A stretch of DNA of 59,214 nt from Helicobacter monodelphidis (GTDB taxonomy: Bacteria; Campylobacterota; Campylobacteria; Campylobacterales; Helicobacteraceae). Below are positions 43,958-52,734 of the stretch, in pieces. Within the stretch, counting starts at the first letter, position 1, and every line of letters begins with the position of its first letter. The position numbers and the translations under genes were made by a program. The DNA lies in contig NZ_NHYN01000012.1 of NCBI RefSeq assembly GCF_003288845.1, positions 1 to 59,214 on the forward strand. The letters are read 5' to 3'. The notes under the pieces were generated by a model. That model did not search any database. It had not been told where the DNA came from and saw only the letters and a program-made list of their open reading frames with translations.

Positions 43958-45637
43958 ATGGATGGTTTAACGACATCTTTTCAACAATATAATCGATTGA
44001 GTTCATTCGCTTTTGGCGAATCTGGCAAGGCTACAGAAGAGGAAAGAACCCCCTCTAAAGGCAAAAATCCACACAGTAGCACTAATACTAACACCAATGA
44101 TCGCGTTGCAACATTACAAGAGCCTATTGCAGGCGTAAGTGATAAACAAGAAGGTCAAGGCGGTGGAAATGGTAGTGGCAACTCCCAATTTCAACAAAAT
44201 ACTATTCAAGCAGGCGTCATAGAAGGGCCTAGCTTTGGCGAAATTCTAGACAGCAAAAGAATAACTGAAGCCATCATTGATAAGGCTTTACAAGTTGTAA
44301 GTAGCATTCGCGATGTTTTTCTCATAGAATATGCAAAAATGCTTGGCACAACAAGAGAACAAGCCTCTGATATTGCAGATAGCATTCAAAAGGGCAACGG
44401 GAGTTCCTTTTCAATGATTTTTGATTCAGTCATTCAGGGTGCGGATATGTCGCAATATGTCTTTAAAACTGAAATTAGCTTCTCAAGTAGCTTTATGCAA
44501 CAAAACTTTTTTAATGGTGCAGATGGCACAACTGCTGGTATGGATTTCTCTTTCACAAATATTTCGTTTGGTGCAAGCATGAGCCAAACCAATAATGGCA
44601 ATTCAATAACCACAAACTTTAACTTCATGTTCAACTCCACACAAATCAACGCTAGCCTTTCAGGTACTCCAGGTGGAAATTCTACATTAAATCTTATTGA
44701 CCCATTAATTATCGACTTGGGTGGTGAGGGAGTAGAGTTAAGCACAGACTATTTTCAATTTGATTTAGATGCTGATGGAGAGCTTGACCAAATCTCTCGC
44801 CCAGCAGGAAATAGCGGATTTTTGGCATTAGATAAAAATGAAGATGGGGTAATTAATGACGGAAAAGAGCTATTTGGGACACAAAATGGCGATGGATTCA
44901 AAGATTTAGCACAACATGACTCTAACAATGACGGGAAAATTGACAAGAATGATCCCATTTTTGAAAAATTACGTATTTGGCAGCCTGGTGCCGACGGCAA
45001 AGGTAAATTAATCGGGCTTGGCGAAGTTGGAATTGGTGCAATTTACTTGGATGCACAAAAAAATCAACATATCTTTGAAAGTGCGTCTGGCGAGGTTTTA
45101 GGTGTTCAGCAGAAAAGCGGAACATACGAAAGAGTTGATGGCACAACAGGTGGAATTCATCATGTCGACCTTGCAAAACGACAAGAAGAACAACAAGAAG
45201 AGACAACATCAAATGCAAGTAAAGAAAAAGGAATTGCGAGATACAAACAAAGTCAAGGCGACCTCGAACGCTTACGATTCCTTAACAATAAACCAACAAG
45301 CGCTGAAGACAAAATTAATCTTAATGAGGGTTTCAGCGAAGAATTCTTAACTTCTATCCTCAAAGATATTACGCAAAAACTCGGCAAGGAGAATGTGGGC
45401 TTACTGCAGGGAAATGAAGATGCATTCTTGCAACGATTTTCAGCCTTACAGAAAGGTGAAATTAGCAACGAAGAGCTAACAGCAATGCAAATTGATTTCA
45501 TTTTTAGCAAGAATCGCAATCCTAGTTCGCATGCTTCTATCTTAAACAGTATGATTTTTGGAGATAACCTTAGTCAGGTCAATGCTTCAATGTTCCAGTA
45601 TGACGCACTACTAAGAGCACAAAGACTACTTACTTAG
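43958..45637 (+). CDS. EF-hand-type calcium-binding protein of the flagellar regulon
   Basis: The 559-residue protein has no classical signal peptide. After a Ser/Asn/Gly-rich N-terminal region there is a helix (KALQVVSSIRDVFLIEYAKM), an Asn/Phe/Ser-rich beta part, then calcium-loop motifs: DLDADGELD, DKNEDGVINDGKE and DSNNDGKIDKNDP, about residues 267–332. The C-terminal part is helical. The FliA promoter suggests late flagellar expression. I infer a flagellum-secreted or flagellum-coexpressed protein; the function is unknown. GGAGAAGGAACC precedes the ATG. Confidence 0.8.
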   Translation: MDGLTTSFQQYNRLSSFAFGESGKATEEERTPSKGKNPHSSTNTNTNDRVATLQEPIAGVSDKQEGQGGGNGSGNSQFQQNTIQAGVIEGPSFGEILDSKRITEAIIDKALQVVSSIRDVFLIEYAKMLGTTREQASDIADSIQKGNGSSFSMIFDSVIQGADMSQYVFKTEISFSSSFMQQNFFNGADGTTAGMDFSFTNISFGASMSQTNNGNSITTNFNFMFNSTQINASLSGTPGGNSTLNLIDPLIIDLGGEGVELSTDYFQFDLDADGELDQISRPAGNSGFLALDKNEDGVINDGKELFGTQNGDGFKDLAQHDSNNDGKIDKNDPIFEKLRIWQPGADGKGKLIGLGEVGIGAIYLDAQKNQHIFESASGEVLGVQQKSGTYERVDGTTGGIHHVDLAKRQEEQQEETTSNASKEKGIARYKQSQGDLERLRFLNNKPTSAEDKINLNEGFSEEFLTSILKDITQKLGKENVGLLQGNEDAFLQRFSALQKGEISNEELTAMQIDFIFSKNRNPSSHASILNSMIFGDNLSQVNASMFQYDALLRAQRLLT

Positions 45638-45653
45638 ATATAACATAAAAGGG

Positions 45654-45673
45654 GGTGGGTATTTAAGCCCACC
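45654..45673. terminator. Bidirectional terminator between convergent genes
   Basis: GGTGGG and CCCACC pair around an 8-base loop, with A-rich sequence on the left side, between the ends of the EF-hand gene and the minus-strand SIMPL gene. Confidence 0.6.
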
Positions 45674-45694
45674 TTCGTAACATTAAAATCATTT

Positions 45695-46477
45695 TTACCG
45701 ACAACTAAACTGCACGACCGCTTGAGAACTAAACTCCCTATCTTGTACAATAGGCGTTGTATTTTTTGCCATTCTCAAAGAACCTCCATCAGCCATAGGT
45801 GATGCTGCAAGCATACGAGGTACAATATGCCCATTGCCAATCTGCATTGTTACAACCCTGCACTGACGATTCAAGATTTTAGAATAAGATTCTGCATACT
45901 TTGAAGCTTTCAACAAAAGCTCCTCATACATTTTATCTTCATTTTCATTCATTTCTTCTGTGCTAAAAGTTTGTTCTAATGCAGGAATATTTAACGTTGC
46001 ATATCCACTTTCTGAAACAAAACGATCTAAATCATGCAAAAGTGCACTATAGGATTCAAGCTGCTCCTTGGTAATTTTACATTGCAATCGTGAATCTAAT
46101 TCCTGCCCAATTATATTCCTTGCACCTTCTTCATAGCGATAAATAGGACGCACTTCATAACTTCCGCCACTACAAAATTTCTCACGAGAAACACGTTCTA
46201 AAATTTTTGCAAATAAATCGCCGACTGCAACTTTATCTTCGCTTGTTAATTCTGCCTTACTGCTCAAAAGTTTTGCAGCATTGAATGTTGGAGTTGAGGT
46301 AAAAAGTGTTGCCATCATCATAGAATTCACACTGATATTACGGCTAAACTCTAAATTTTCCTGCTCCAATTCTTTTTTGAGTTTGTCTGTAAGAATTTCA
46401 AAAAAAATTCCTCCAACAAAAGCACCCACAATGCAAACCCCAGCAACAACATACTTAAGAATATGTAACCATTTCAT
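45695..46477 (-). CDS. SIMPL-domain (DUF541) protein, membrane anchored
   Basis: The 260-residue protein has an N-terminal membrane segment (residues 8–28) and an extracytoplasmic region. The C-terminal part (YAESYSKILNRQCRVVTMQIGN) resembles the SIMPL/DUF541 family, whose role in bacteria is not settled. A ribosome site (AAGGAGG) precedes the start. It stands alone. Confidence 0.65.
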   Translation of the reverse strand: MKWLHILKYVVAGVCIVGAFVGGIFFEILTDKLKKELEQENLEFSRNISVNSMMMATLFTSTPTFNAAKLLSSKAELTSEDKVAVGDLFAKILERVSREKFCSGGSYEVRPIYRYEEGARNIIGQELDSRLQCKITKEQLESYSALLHDLDRFVSESGYATLNIPALEQTFSTEEMNENEDKMYEELLLKASKYAESYSKILNRQCRVVTMQIGNGHIVPRMLAASPMADGGSLRMAKNTTPIVQDREFSSQAVVQFSCR

Positions 46478-46586
46478 TCCACCTCCTTAAAAAAGCGAAA
46501 TTGTAGCTTGTATACAATTAACCCTCCATTAACTTTGATATGCAAAAATGTTTCTATGTTTAAAATAAAAATTTTAGGAACTAATT

Positions 46587-47024
46587 ATGATTCAGTCGAT
46601 TCATCAAATACAAAGCCAACTAACCATTCTTAATCATCAAGAACCTACATCGCAGTCTAATCGCTTTAACGATATTCTTAACGCAATCAAGCAAAAAGAT
46701 TCAACTCTACCAATAAAATCCATTCTACCTTCTTTAGAGGATAAAGAATCTGTCGCAAGAGAAAATCTAGCTATGCGTATCGAAATAGCACAGCAAGAAA
46801 TAGCACAAGAAATACGCAAGGGGCAAAGAATGGAACATTCTGTTAAAGCCGTTGTCGGACTTGTAAATCAAGACTTCTGGCGACAAGCCTTCAGTCCTGC
46901 CATTGAAAATCAAGAAAAAAGCAACAACCCCACCCTAAGTCTAGGAAATGATCATACGCAGGTGGGGGAAATCAGCACCTTTGCCGATATGTCCCTATTG
47001 AGTGGCGGAATCAAGGACAACTGA
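46587..47024 (+). CDS. Small hypothetical soluble protein
   Basis: The 145-residue protein is Gln/Asn/Ser-rich at both ends with a central helix (LAMRIEIAQQEIAQEIRKGQ). I do not recognise it. The composition resembles small flagellar or secreted accessory proteins, but no flagellar promoter was found upstream. TTAGGA precedes the ATG by 7 bases. It is convergent with the next small gene (3 bases apart). Confidence 0.55.
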   Translation: MIQSIHQIQSQLTILNHQEPTSQSNRFNDILNAIKQKDSTLPIKSILPSLEDKESVARENLAMRIEIAQQEIAQEIRKGQRMEHSVKAVVGLVNQDFWRQAFSPAIENQEKSNNPTLSLGNDHTQVGEISTFADMSLLSGGIKDN

Positions 47025-47027
47025 CTC

Positions 47028-47297
47028 TTAATGCACAAGCACTAGACGCGGATTCTCCTGCCCATTTGCACGGAAAGCTTCACTAAAAGCTTTCTGTAGT
47101 GCTATCGTTAGAGCGATTTGACTTTCATACTCCACTGCCTCCTGTGGATTTTTAGCCATTTGCTCCAATGTCCCTTTACTTAGCACAAAATTATCCGTTT
47201 TACGATTAGGCATGGCCACATCGATACTAAACTCAACCTCCTGGAACCGATTCTTTAAAGCATTAAAGCATTCTCTTGTTGTTTTTGTCTCATTCAT
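47028..47297 (-). CDS. Small hypothetical protein
   Basis: The product from the ATG at 47297 has 89 residues (MNETKTTRECFNALKNRF...). A GTG at 47309 would add four. I do not recognise the family. The C-terminal half is a likely helix pair (EYESQIALTIALQKAFSEAF). It diverges from csd3. Confidence 0.5.
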   Translation of the reverse strand: MNETKTTRECFNALKNRFQEVEFSIDVAMPNRKTDNFVLSKGTLEQMAKNPQEAVEYESQIALTIALQKAFSEAFRANGQENPRLVLVH

Positions 47298-47480
47298 TTT
47301 GCTTCTCACATCCTTTTGCCTTGTAGCAAAAAATTTAAATTTCTGCTTTAGTTTTCAGCAATTAATGTTCCACATTGGTATATTTTTATTATATAAAAAA
47401 GTTTTAATAATTTATAGATTCATATACCTTTCTGTGATAGAATGGCAAACTTCATTCTAACAAAAAGGGGTGGTTTCAAA

Positions 47481-48680
47481 ATGAGATTCTTGGGCTTAAT
47501 GATGTGTTTTATGATAGCACTATCAGCAAATAGTTTTGCTGCTGTTGTGCAAGAAGGTATTTGGGGAAATGGTGTAACTTTTCTTGATTTTTTAGATAAA
47601 CACAAAATTCCTCAAAATCTCTACTATAACCTTTCTCCAGAAGATAAGGAGTTGGCAACGGAAGTGATAAGTGGTAATAAGTACTTTATTCTTAAAGATG
47701 ATAAAAATGGGCAACTTTTGCAAGCATTGATTCCAATCGGTGAAGACAATCAAATCCATATTGTTAAAGATGATTCCACAGAAAATGGCTACCACTTTGG
47801 CACTATTCCTGTACAATTCTTCCAAAAGCAACAATCCATTGCCTTAGAATTGAGCAATTCCCCCTATCATGAAATTACGAAAGCCACCAATGATACTCGA
47901 TTAGCAAATGAATTTGCAATTGCCTTTAAACAATCTTTCAATATTAATAATTTACAAGTTAAAGATAAAATTGCTCTTATTTATAACCGCAAATATCGCT
48001 TAGGTGCTCCTTATGGTTCTCCTGAAATTGTTGCTGCTTTTGTTAACACAAGAAATAAACCTTACTATGTCTTTGCTTACAAAGATGGGCGCTATTACAA
48101 TGAGAAGGGTGAAGAATTAGCAAGATTTCTACTCACTAATCCCGTACGTTATACGCGCATTTCTTCACGTTTTTCAAATGCAAGAAAACACCCTATTTTG
48201 GGTTATAAACGCCCACATTTAGGTGTGGATTATGCGGCAAAAAAGGGTACGCCTGTTCATGCTGCTGGTGATGGAAAAATCACTTTTGTTGGAAACAAAG
48301 GTGGCTACGGACGCACAGTCATTATTAACCATACCGATGGCTTTAAAACGCTTTATGCCCACCTCAATGGTTATGCAAAAGGTATCCGCTCTGGGCAGTT
48401 TGTGAAACAAGGTAAAATCATCGCTTATGTTGGTAACAGCGGATTAAGCACAGGTCCCCACCTGCATTTAGGTTTATACAAACATGGACGTGCAATTAAT
48501 CCCCTTAAAAGCGTAAAAGTTGCAAAAAGGGTACTAAACAAAAATGAAATTAAAGAGTTTAACCTATTGGCAGTTGACTACAAAGCCCGTATTCAAGAAG
48601 TTCTTGCCCAAGAAAACTTGCCCTTCTATGAAAAAGCAGTTGAATATCTTGCCAAGCACGACACTAACAAGGATTTATAG
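47481..48680 (+). CDS. csd3: Peptidoglycan D,D-endopeptidase/carboxypeptidase (Csd3/HdpA type, M23)
   Basis: In H. pylori Csd3 trims pentapeptides and cross-links and is needed for helical cell shape. The 399-residue protein from the ATG at 47481 has a signal peptide, two N-terminal regulatory domains that in Csd3 hold the active site shut, and a LytM domain with HLGVDYA (HxxxD) and GPHLHLG (HxH). The length matches the roughly 400 residues of H. pylori HP0506. I chose this start over the ATG at 47442 because it begins the signal peptide directly and GGGG lies upstream. The Nudix, pgbA and glcD genes follow in H. pylori order. Confidence 0.9.
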   Translation: MRFLGLMMCFMIALSANSFAAVVQEGIWGNGVTFLDFLDKHKIPQNLYYNLSPEDKELATEVISGNKYFILKDDKNGQLLQALIPIGEDNQIHIVKDDSTENGYHFGTIPVQFFQKQQSIALELSNSPYHEITKATNDTRLANEFAIAFKQSFNINNLQVKDKIALIYNRKYRLGAPYGSPEIVAAFVNTRNKPYYVFAYKDGRYYNEKGEELARFLLTNPVRYTRISSRFSNARKHPILGYKRPHLGVDYAAKKGTPVHAAGDGKITFVGNKGGYGRTVIINHTDGFKTLYAHLNGYAKGIRSGQFVKQGKIIAYVGNSGLSTGPHLHLGLYKHGRAINPLKSVKVAKRVLNKNEIKEFNLLAVDYKARIQEVLAQENLPFYEKAVEYLAKHDTNKDL

Positions 48681-48682
48681 AA

Positions 48683-49255
48683 GTGAATAGCGACAATATC
48701 AAAATTTTACATACTGAAGAATGCCCAAACTCTCCTTATATTCGCACTAAAAGGGTGCATTACCTTGAGAAAGGTTGCCAAAAAAGTTGGGATATTCTAG
48801 ATGCTCACGATAGTGTTGCAATTTTGATTTTTGACAAGACACAACAATCCTTAATTGTCGTCAAGCAGTTGCGTATTGCAGTTTATGCAAAAGAAAACAT
48901 CCCTTACACTTATGAGCTATGTGCCGGGCTTGTCGATAAACAAAAAAGCTTAAGAGAAATCGCAAGTGAAGAAGTTTTAGAGGAATGTGGCTATGCTATT
49001 TCTCCAGATGCATTAGAAGAAGTTGCTCTCTTTTACTCTTCTGTGGGCTTTGCCTCCACAAAGCAACATCTCTACTATGCAGAGGTTGACGGCACAATGA
49101 AGATGAATGAGGGCGGGGGCATTGATGATGAAATGATTGAAGTTGTCAGCATTCCCATTCAAGAATTACAACAATTCATTTTCGATTCTCAATATGCAAA
49201 AACATCGGGGCTACTATTTGCCTTTTTGTGGTTTTTAAGGAAATACCCGCAATGA
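48683..49255 (+). CDS. Nudix hydrolase resembling UDP-sugar diphosphatase (NUDT14-like)
   Basis: The 190-residue protein has a Nudix box of the form YELCAGLVDKQ...REIASEEVLEECGY. The metal-binding EExxEE core is intact, but the canonical Glu of Gx5E is Lys and the usual Arg of REUxEE is Glu. The same departures, with the ELCAG and GGGIDDEMIEV segments, are what I recall of human NUDT14 and related ADP-/UDP-sugar diphosphatases. It starts at a GTG 2 bases after csd3 and overlaps the next gene by 4 bases. Confidence 0.82.
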   Translation: MNSDNIKILHTEECPNSPYIRTKRVHYLEKGCQKSWDILDAHDSVAILIFDKTQQSLIVVKQLRIAVYAKENIPYTYELCAGLVDKQKSLREIASEEVLEECGYAISPDALEEVALFYSSVGFASTKQHLYYAEVDGTMKMNEGGGIDDEMIEVVSIPIQELQQFIFDSQYAKTSGLLFAFLWFLRKYPQ

Positions 49256-50046
49256 TTATACGAAAAATAATTTTTGGATTTTTTTTAGCTATTATCTGGC
49301 TACAAGCAGAGGACTTTGGGAATCGTATTTCCATTCCTATTTTAGAATTAGGAGAAGAATCTGAATTTTTCTACACACCCTCTATGGATTTGAAAGTAGG
49401 CGAAAGTGGCTTTGTTGTCCGCCAACTTGACAATAGACATTCAGCAATTATAGCACGTACCGCTGTTGTTGGCATTCAAGACGGACGTGCTAAAATCGCC
49501 TTTGAGCGATTCAAAACACTAGACCACGCCTCTTTTCCACGCCCTATAATTCAACCAAGCATTGGCGACAATATTGTTTTTCGCTCCTTAAACCATCGTG
49601 CAATTCTTATCTCGCCTAATCAGGATTTATACACAAAAATTACAAATCGTTACACGGGGGTTGAATGGATTCACCCTGATCTTTTTGCAGCATATTTAGT
49701 CAAAGAAGGGAAGTCTGCCCCTAGACGCAATGATTTTCGTGCATTATGTGATAGTTATGGAGTAGGGATCGTTTACATTGTCGGTGTTGGTAGCGGTGAA
49801 ATCAGGGATTGTCAAACCTTTGGACTTCTTAAACAAGATTCTTTAAGCGAAGTGAGTACGGAAACGCAGCAGGTGCACCCATTCTTTTCACGCATTGGAG
49901 AATTAAACAATAATTGGTTTAGTTTTGGAAAATTAGAGATGGACGATTACTACCGCTTTTATAGGGATCTGGGTAGGGGTGCGATTAAAGATGACGAAAG
50001 AGGATTTTTTAACACAATTTTTAATATCATCATCGACCAAGAATAA
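49252..50046 (+). CDS. PgbA-like (plasminogen-binding protein N-terminal domain) protein
   Basis: The 264-residue product has a signal peptide (IIRKIIFGFFLAIIWLQA) and corresponds to the N-terminal domain of H. pylori PgbA, in the same gene order between the Nudix gene and glcD. The H. pylori protein is about 450 residues with a Lys/Glu-rich C-terminal extension linked to plasminogen binding. That extension is absent here, so surface plasminogen binding should not be assumed. The ATG at 49252 overlaps the Nudix stop. Confidence 0.78.
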   Translation: MIIRKIIFGFFLAIIWLQAEDFGNRISIPILELGEESEFFYTPSMDLKVGESGFVVRQLDNRHSAIIARTAVVGIQDGRAKIAFERFKTLDHASFPRPIIQPSIGDNIVFRSLNHRAILISPNQDLYTKITNRYTGVEWIHPDLFAAYLVKEGKSAPRRNDFRALCDSYGVGIVYIVGVGSGEIRDCQTFGLLKQDSLSEVSTETQQVHPFFSRIGELNNNWFSFGKLEMDDYYRFYRDLGRGAIKDDERGFFNTIFNIIIDQE

Positions 50047-50055
50047 GGAGGAATA

Positions 50056-51438
50056 ATGATTAACGAACAACATATCAAAGCCTTAAAAGCGATTGTTGGT
50101 GAGGAGAACTGTTATGATGATATCGCACACAAACTTGCATATTCCTACGATGCAACACGCAACCGCTATGAACCCGATGCCGTCATATTTCCACGCGATG
50201 AGCAAGATGTAAGCCAAATTCTTGCTTATTGCAACACACACAGAATCACTATTACACCACGAGGTGCGGGAAGCGGATTTACCGGTGGTGCATTACCTAT
50301 CAATGGAGGCATCATTCTTGCCTTAGAAAAGCATATGAACAAAATTCTTGAAATTGATATGGAAAATATGTTAGCACGTGTACAACCGGGAGTTGTGAAT
50401 AAAAAATTCCAACAAGCCGTAGAAGAAGTCGGGCTTTTTTATCCCCCCGACCCTGCAAGTGAAGAATACTCCACGCTTGGAGGTAATGTGAGTGAAAATG
50501 CGGGCGGAATGCGGGCAGCTAAATACGGCATTACAAAAGATTTCGTAATGGCATTGCGTGCAGTTTTACCAAGTGGAGAAATTATCCGTGCAGGTAAAAA
50601 AACCATCAAAGATGTTGCGGGCTATAATGTTGCTGGAATTCTTATTGCAAGCGAAGGAACACTTGCTGTCATCACAGAAATTACACTAAAGCTATTGAGT
50701 AAGCCTAAATTACGTCAAAGTGCAATGGGCGTTTTTCCCACAATTCAAGCCGCCATGAATGCAGTGTATAAAACGATGTCTGCTGGGGTTACACCTGTTG
50801 CGATGGAATTTTTAGACAATCTTAGTATTCGTGCTGTAGAAGAACGCTTCCACAAAGGGCTACCTAAGAATGCCGGTGCAATTTTGATTACAGATGTTGA
50901 TGGAAATTTACCTGAAGAAATTGACTATGCTATCAACAAAATTCAAGAAAAATTTTACGAAAATGGTTGCACAGAATTCAAAAAAGCGACAACTGATTCA
51001 GAAATTGCCGACCTATGGTTTGCAAGACGAAATGCAAGTCAAAGCATTACAATTTATGGAAGCAAAAAACTCAATGAAGATATCACTGTTCCACGTAGCA
51101 AGCTTCCAGAACTTTTAGAAAGGATTGAGCAAATTGCCCAAAAATACAGTGTTGTTGTGCCATGTTTTGGGCATACTGGTGATGGTAATGTACACACAAA
51201 TGTAATGGTTGATGGTAATGATCCAAAAGAATTAGAAAAGGGACATTTAGCTATTACGGAAATTTTCAAAGTTGCAATTGAATTAGGTGGCACCCTAAGC
51301 GGAGAACATGGCATAGGTATTGCAAAAGCACCTTTTATGCCCCTTGCATTCAATGAATCAGAGATGAATTTATTTCGTGCAATTAAAAAAGCGTTTGACC
51401 CTAACAATATTTTAAACGGAGGAAAAATGGGATTATAA
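50056..51438 (+). CDS. glcD: FAD-linked oxidase (glycolate oxidase/D-lactate dehydrogenase GlcD type)
   Basis: The 460-residue flavoprotein has the PCMH-type FAD domain (TITPRGAGSGFTGGALP, then PASEEYSTLGGNVSENAGG) and a C-terminal cap with CFGHTGDGNVHTN and GGTLSGEHGIG. It oxidises a 2-hydroxy acid such as glycolate or D-lactate; the exact substrate cannot be told. AAGGAGG precedes the ATG. GlcE and GlcF genes are not adjacent. Confidence 0.92.
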   Translation: MINEQHIKALKAIVGEENCYDDIAHKLAYSYDATRNRYEPDAVIFPRDEQDVSQILAYCNTHRITITPRGAGSGFTGGALPINGGIILALEKHMNKILEIDMENMLARVQPGVVNKKFQQAVEEVGLFYPPDPASEEYSTLGGNVSENAGGMRAAKYGITKDFVMALRAVLPSGEIIRAGKKTIKDVAGYNVAGILIASEGTLAVITEITLKLLSKPKLRQSAMGVFPTIQAAMNAVYKTMSAGVTPVAMEFLDNLSIRAVEERFHKGLPKNAGAILITDVDGNLPEEIDYAINKIQEKFYENGCTEFKKATTDSEIADLWFARRNASQSITIYGSKKLNEDITVPRSKLPELLERIEQIAQKYSVVVPCFGHTGDGNVHTNVMVDGNDPKELEKGHLAITEIFKVAIELGGTLSGEHGIGIAKAPFMPLAFNESEMNLFRAIKKAFDPNNILNGGKMGL

Positions 51439-51616
51439 CTTTTTAAAGAGCCTAGCTATTTCTTTAGTGATATTTTCTTGTCATTTTTAGAAACAATTTT
51501 GATAAAACTCTATTATAGTTTTGAAAATTTAGGGCAAAATTTAGAAGTTTATTGTTATAATTGAGGGTTTATTTTAGAGGTTTTACTCTAAAAGATATAT
51601 GGAGTGCAAAAAGGGA

Positions 51617-52711
51617 ATGAAATTTAAAGCAGCATTACAATCCTTACAAACCTATGAGGCAGGGAAACCAATAGAATTAGTTGTAAGGGAATTTGGCATT
51701 TCTGCAAACGAGGTCATCAAGCTTGCAAGCAACGAGAATCCGCATGGCTGTTCAAAAAAGGTTCAGCAATGTGTAGCACAAAAGCTTGCTTCAATGCACC
51801 TTTATCCTGATGATTCATTTTATCAACTCAAAGAGGCTTTGGGGGCAAAGCATAAAGTGGATACATCGCAGATTATCATTGGTGCGGGTAGCGATCAGAT
51901 TATCGAATTTGCAATTCATGCGAAATGTGCTAAGAATGATGGCATTTTAATGGCTGGTGTAACTTTTGCTATGTATGAAATTTATGGGAGAATTGCTGAA
52001 GCAAAGATTATCCGCACAAAAAGTTCCACCCATAATCTTTCTGAATTTACAGAATTATATAAGCAGCATTCACCCTCTATCATTTTCTTGTGTGTCCCCA
52101 ACAATCCATTAGGAGAATCGCTAAAAGTTTCTGACATTCAAACATTCTTAAAACAAATCAATAAAGAATGCCTTGTTGTCATTGATGGGGCATATCAAGA
52201 ATATGCAACATTTAAAGATGAAGAGATGCGAATTTCTGTGGCTGAATTTATTAGGGATTTCCCAAATGTATTGTATTTAGGAACATTCTCAAAAGTTTAT
52301 GGCTTGGGCGGAATGCGTGTAGGTTATGGCATTGCACAGCAAGAGATTATCCAAACACTTTACAAATTACGTCCCCCATTCAACATTACAACCCTTTCTT
52401 TGGTGGCGGCCATAGAGGCATTAAAAGATGAAGAGTTTATAAAATATTCATTGCAGGATTGCTTCACACAAATGAAGCAATACGAAGATTTTTGTCGGCA
52501 ACGTGGAATTCGATATATTCCTTCTTTTGCGAATTTTATTACTCTTTTCTTAGATGGGTTGGGCGATTCGACGACTCTTGCACAAAAAATGCTAGAAAAA
52601 GGCGTCATTATCCGCAATTTAGCATCATATGGGCTAAATGCAGTCAGAATCACCATAGGCACAAAAGAGCAGAATCAAAGGGCTTTATCGCTTATGAGTG
52701 CTCTTTTGTAA
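51617..52711 (+). CDS. hisC: Histidinol-phosphate aminotransferase (HisC family)
   Basis: The 364-residue class II-fold PLP aminotransferase has the LASNENPHG substrate loop, the PLP-Lys in GTFSKVYGLGGMRVGYG and a C-terminal RITIGTKEQN segment. It probably makes histidinol phosphate, though broad aromatic aminotransferase activity is possible; no other his genes are here. I chose the ATG at 51617 with AAAGGGA upstream. A TTGTTATAAT promoter lies near 51551. fliF starts 23 bases downstream. Confidence 0.88.
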   Translation: MKFKAALQSLQTYEAGKPIELVVREFGISANEVIKLASNENPHGCSKKVQQCVAQKLASMHLYPDDSFYQLKEALGAKHKVDTSQIIIGAGSDQIIEFAIHAKCAKNDGILMAGVTFAMYEIYGRIAEAKIIRTKSSTHNLSEFTELYKQHSPSIIFLCVPNNPLGESLKVSDIQTFLKQINKECLVVIDGAYQEYATFKDEEMRISVAEFIRDFPNVLYLGTFSKVYGLGGMRVGYGIAQQEIIQTLYKLRPPFNITTLSLVAAIEALKDEEFIKYSLQDCFTQMKQYEDFCRQRGIRYIPSFANFITLFLDGLGDSTTLAQKMLEKGVIIRNLASYGLNAVRITIGTKEQNQRALSLMSALL

Positions 52712-52734
52712 GGATTAAATACTAAGGGATAAAT

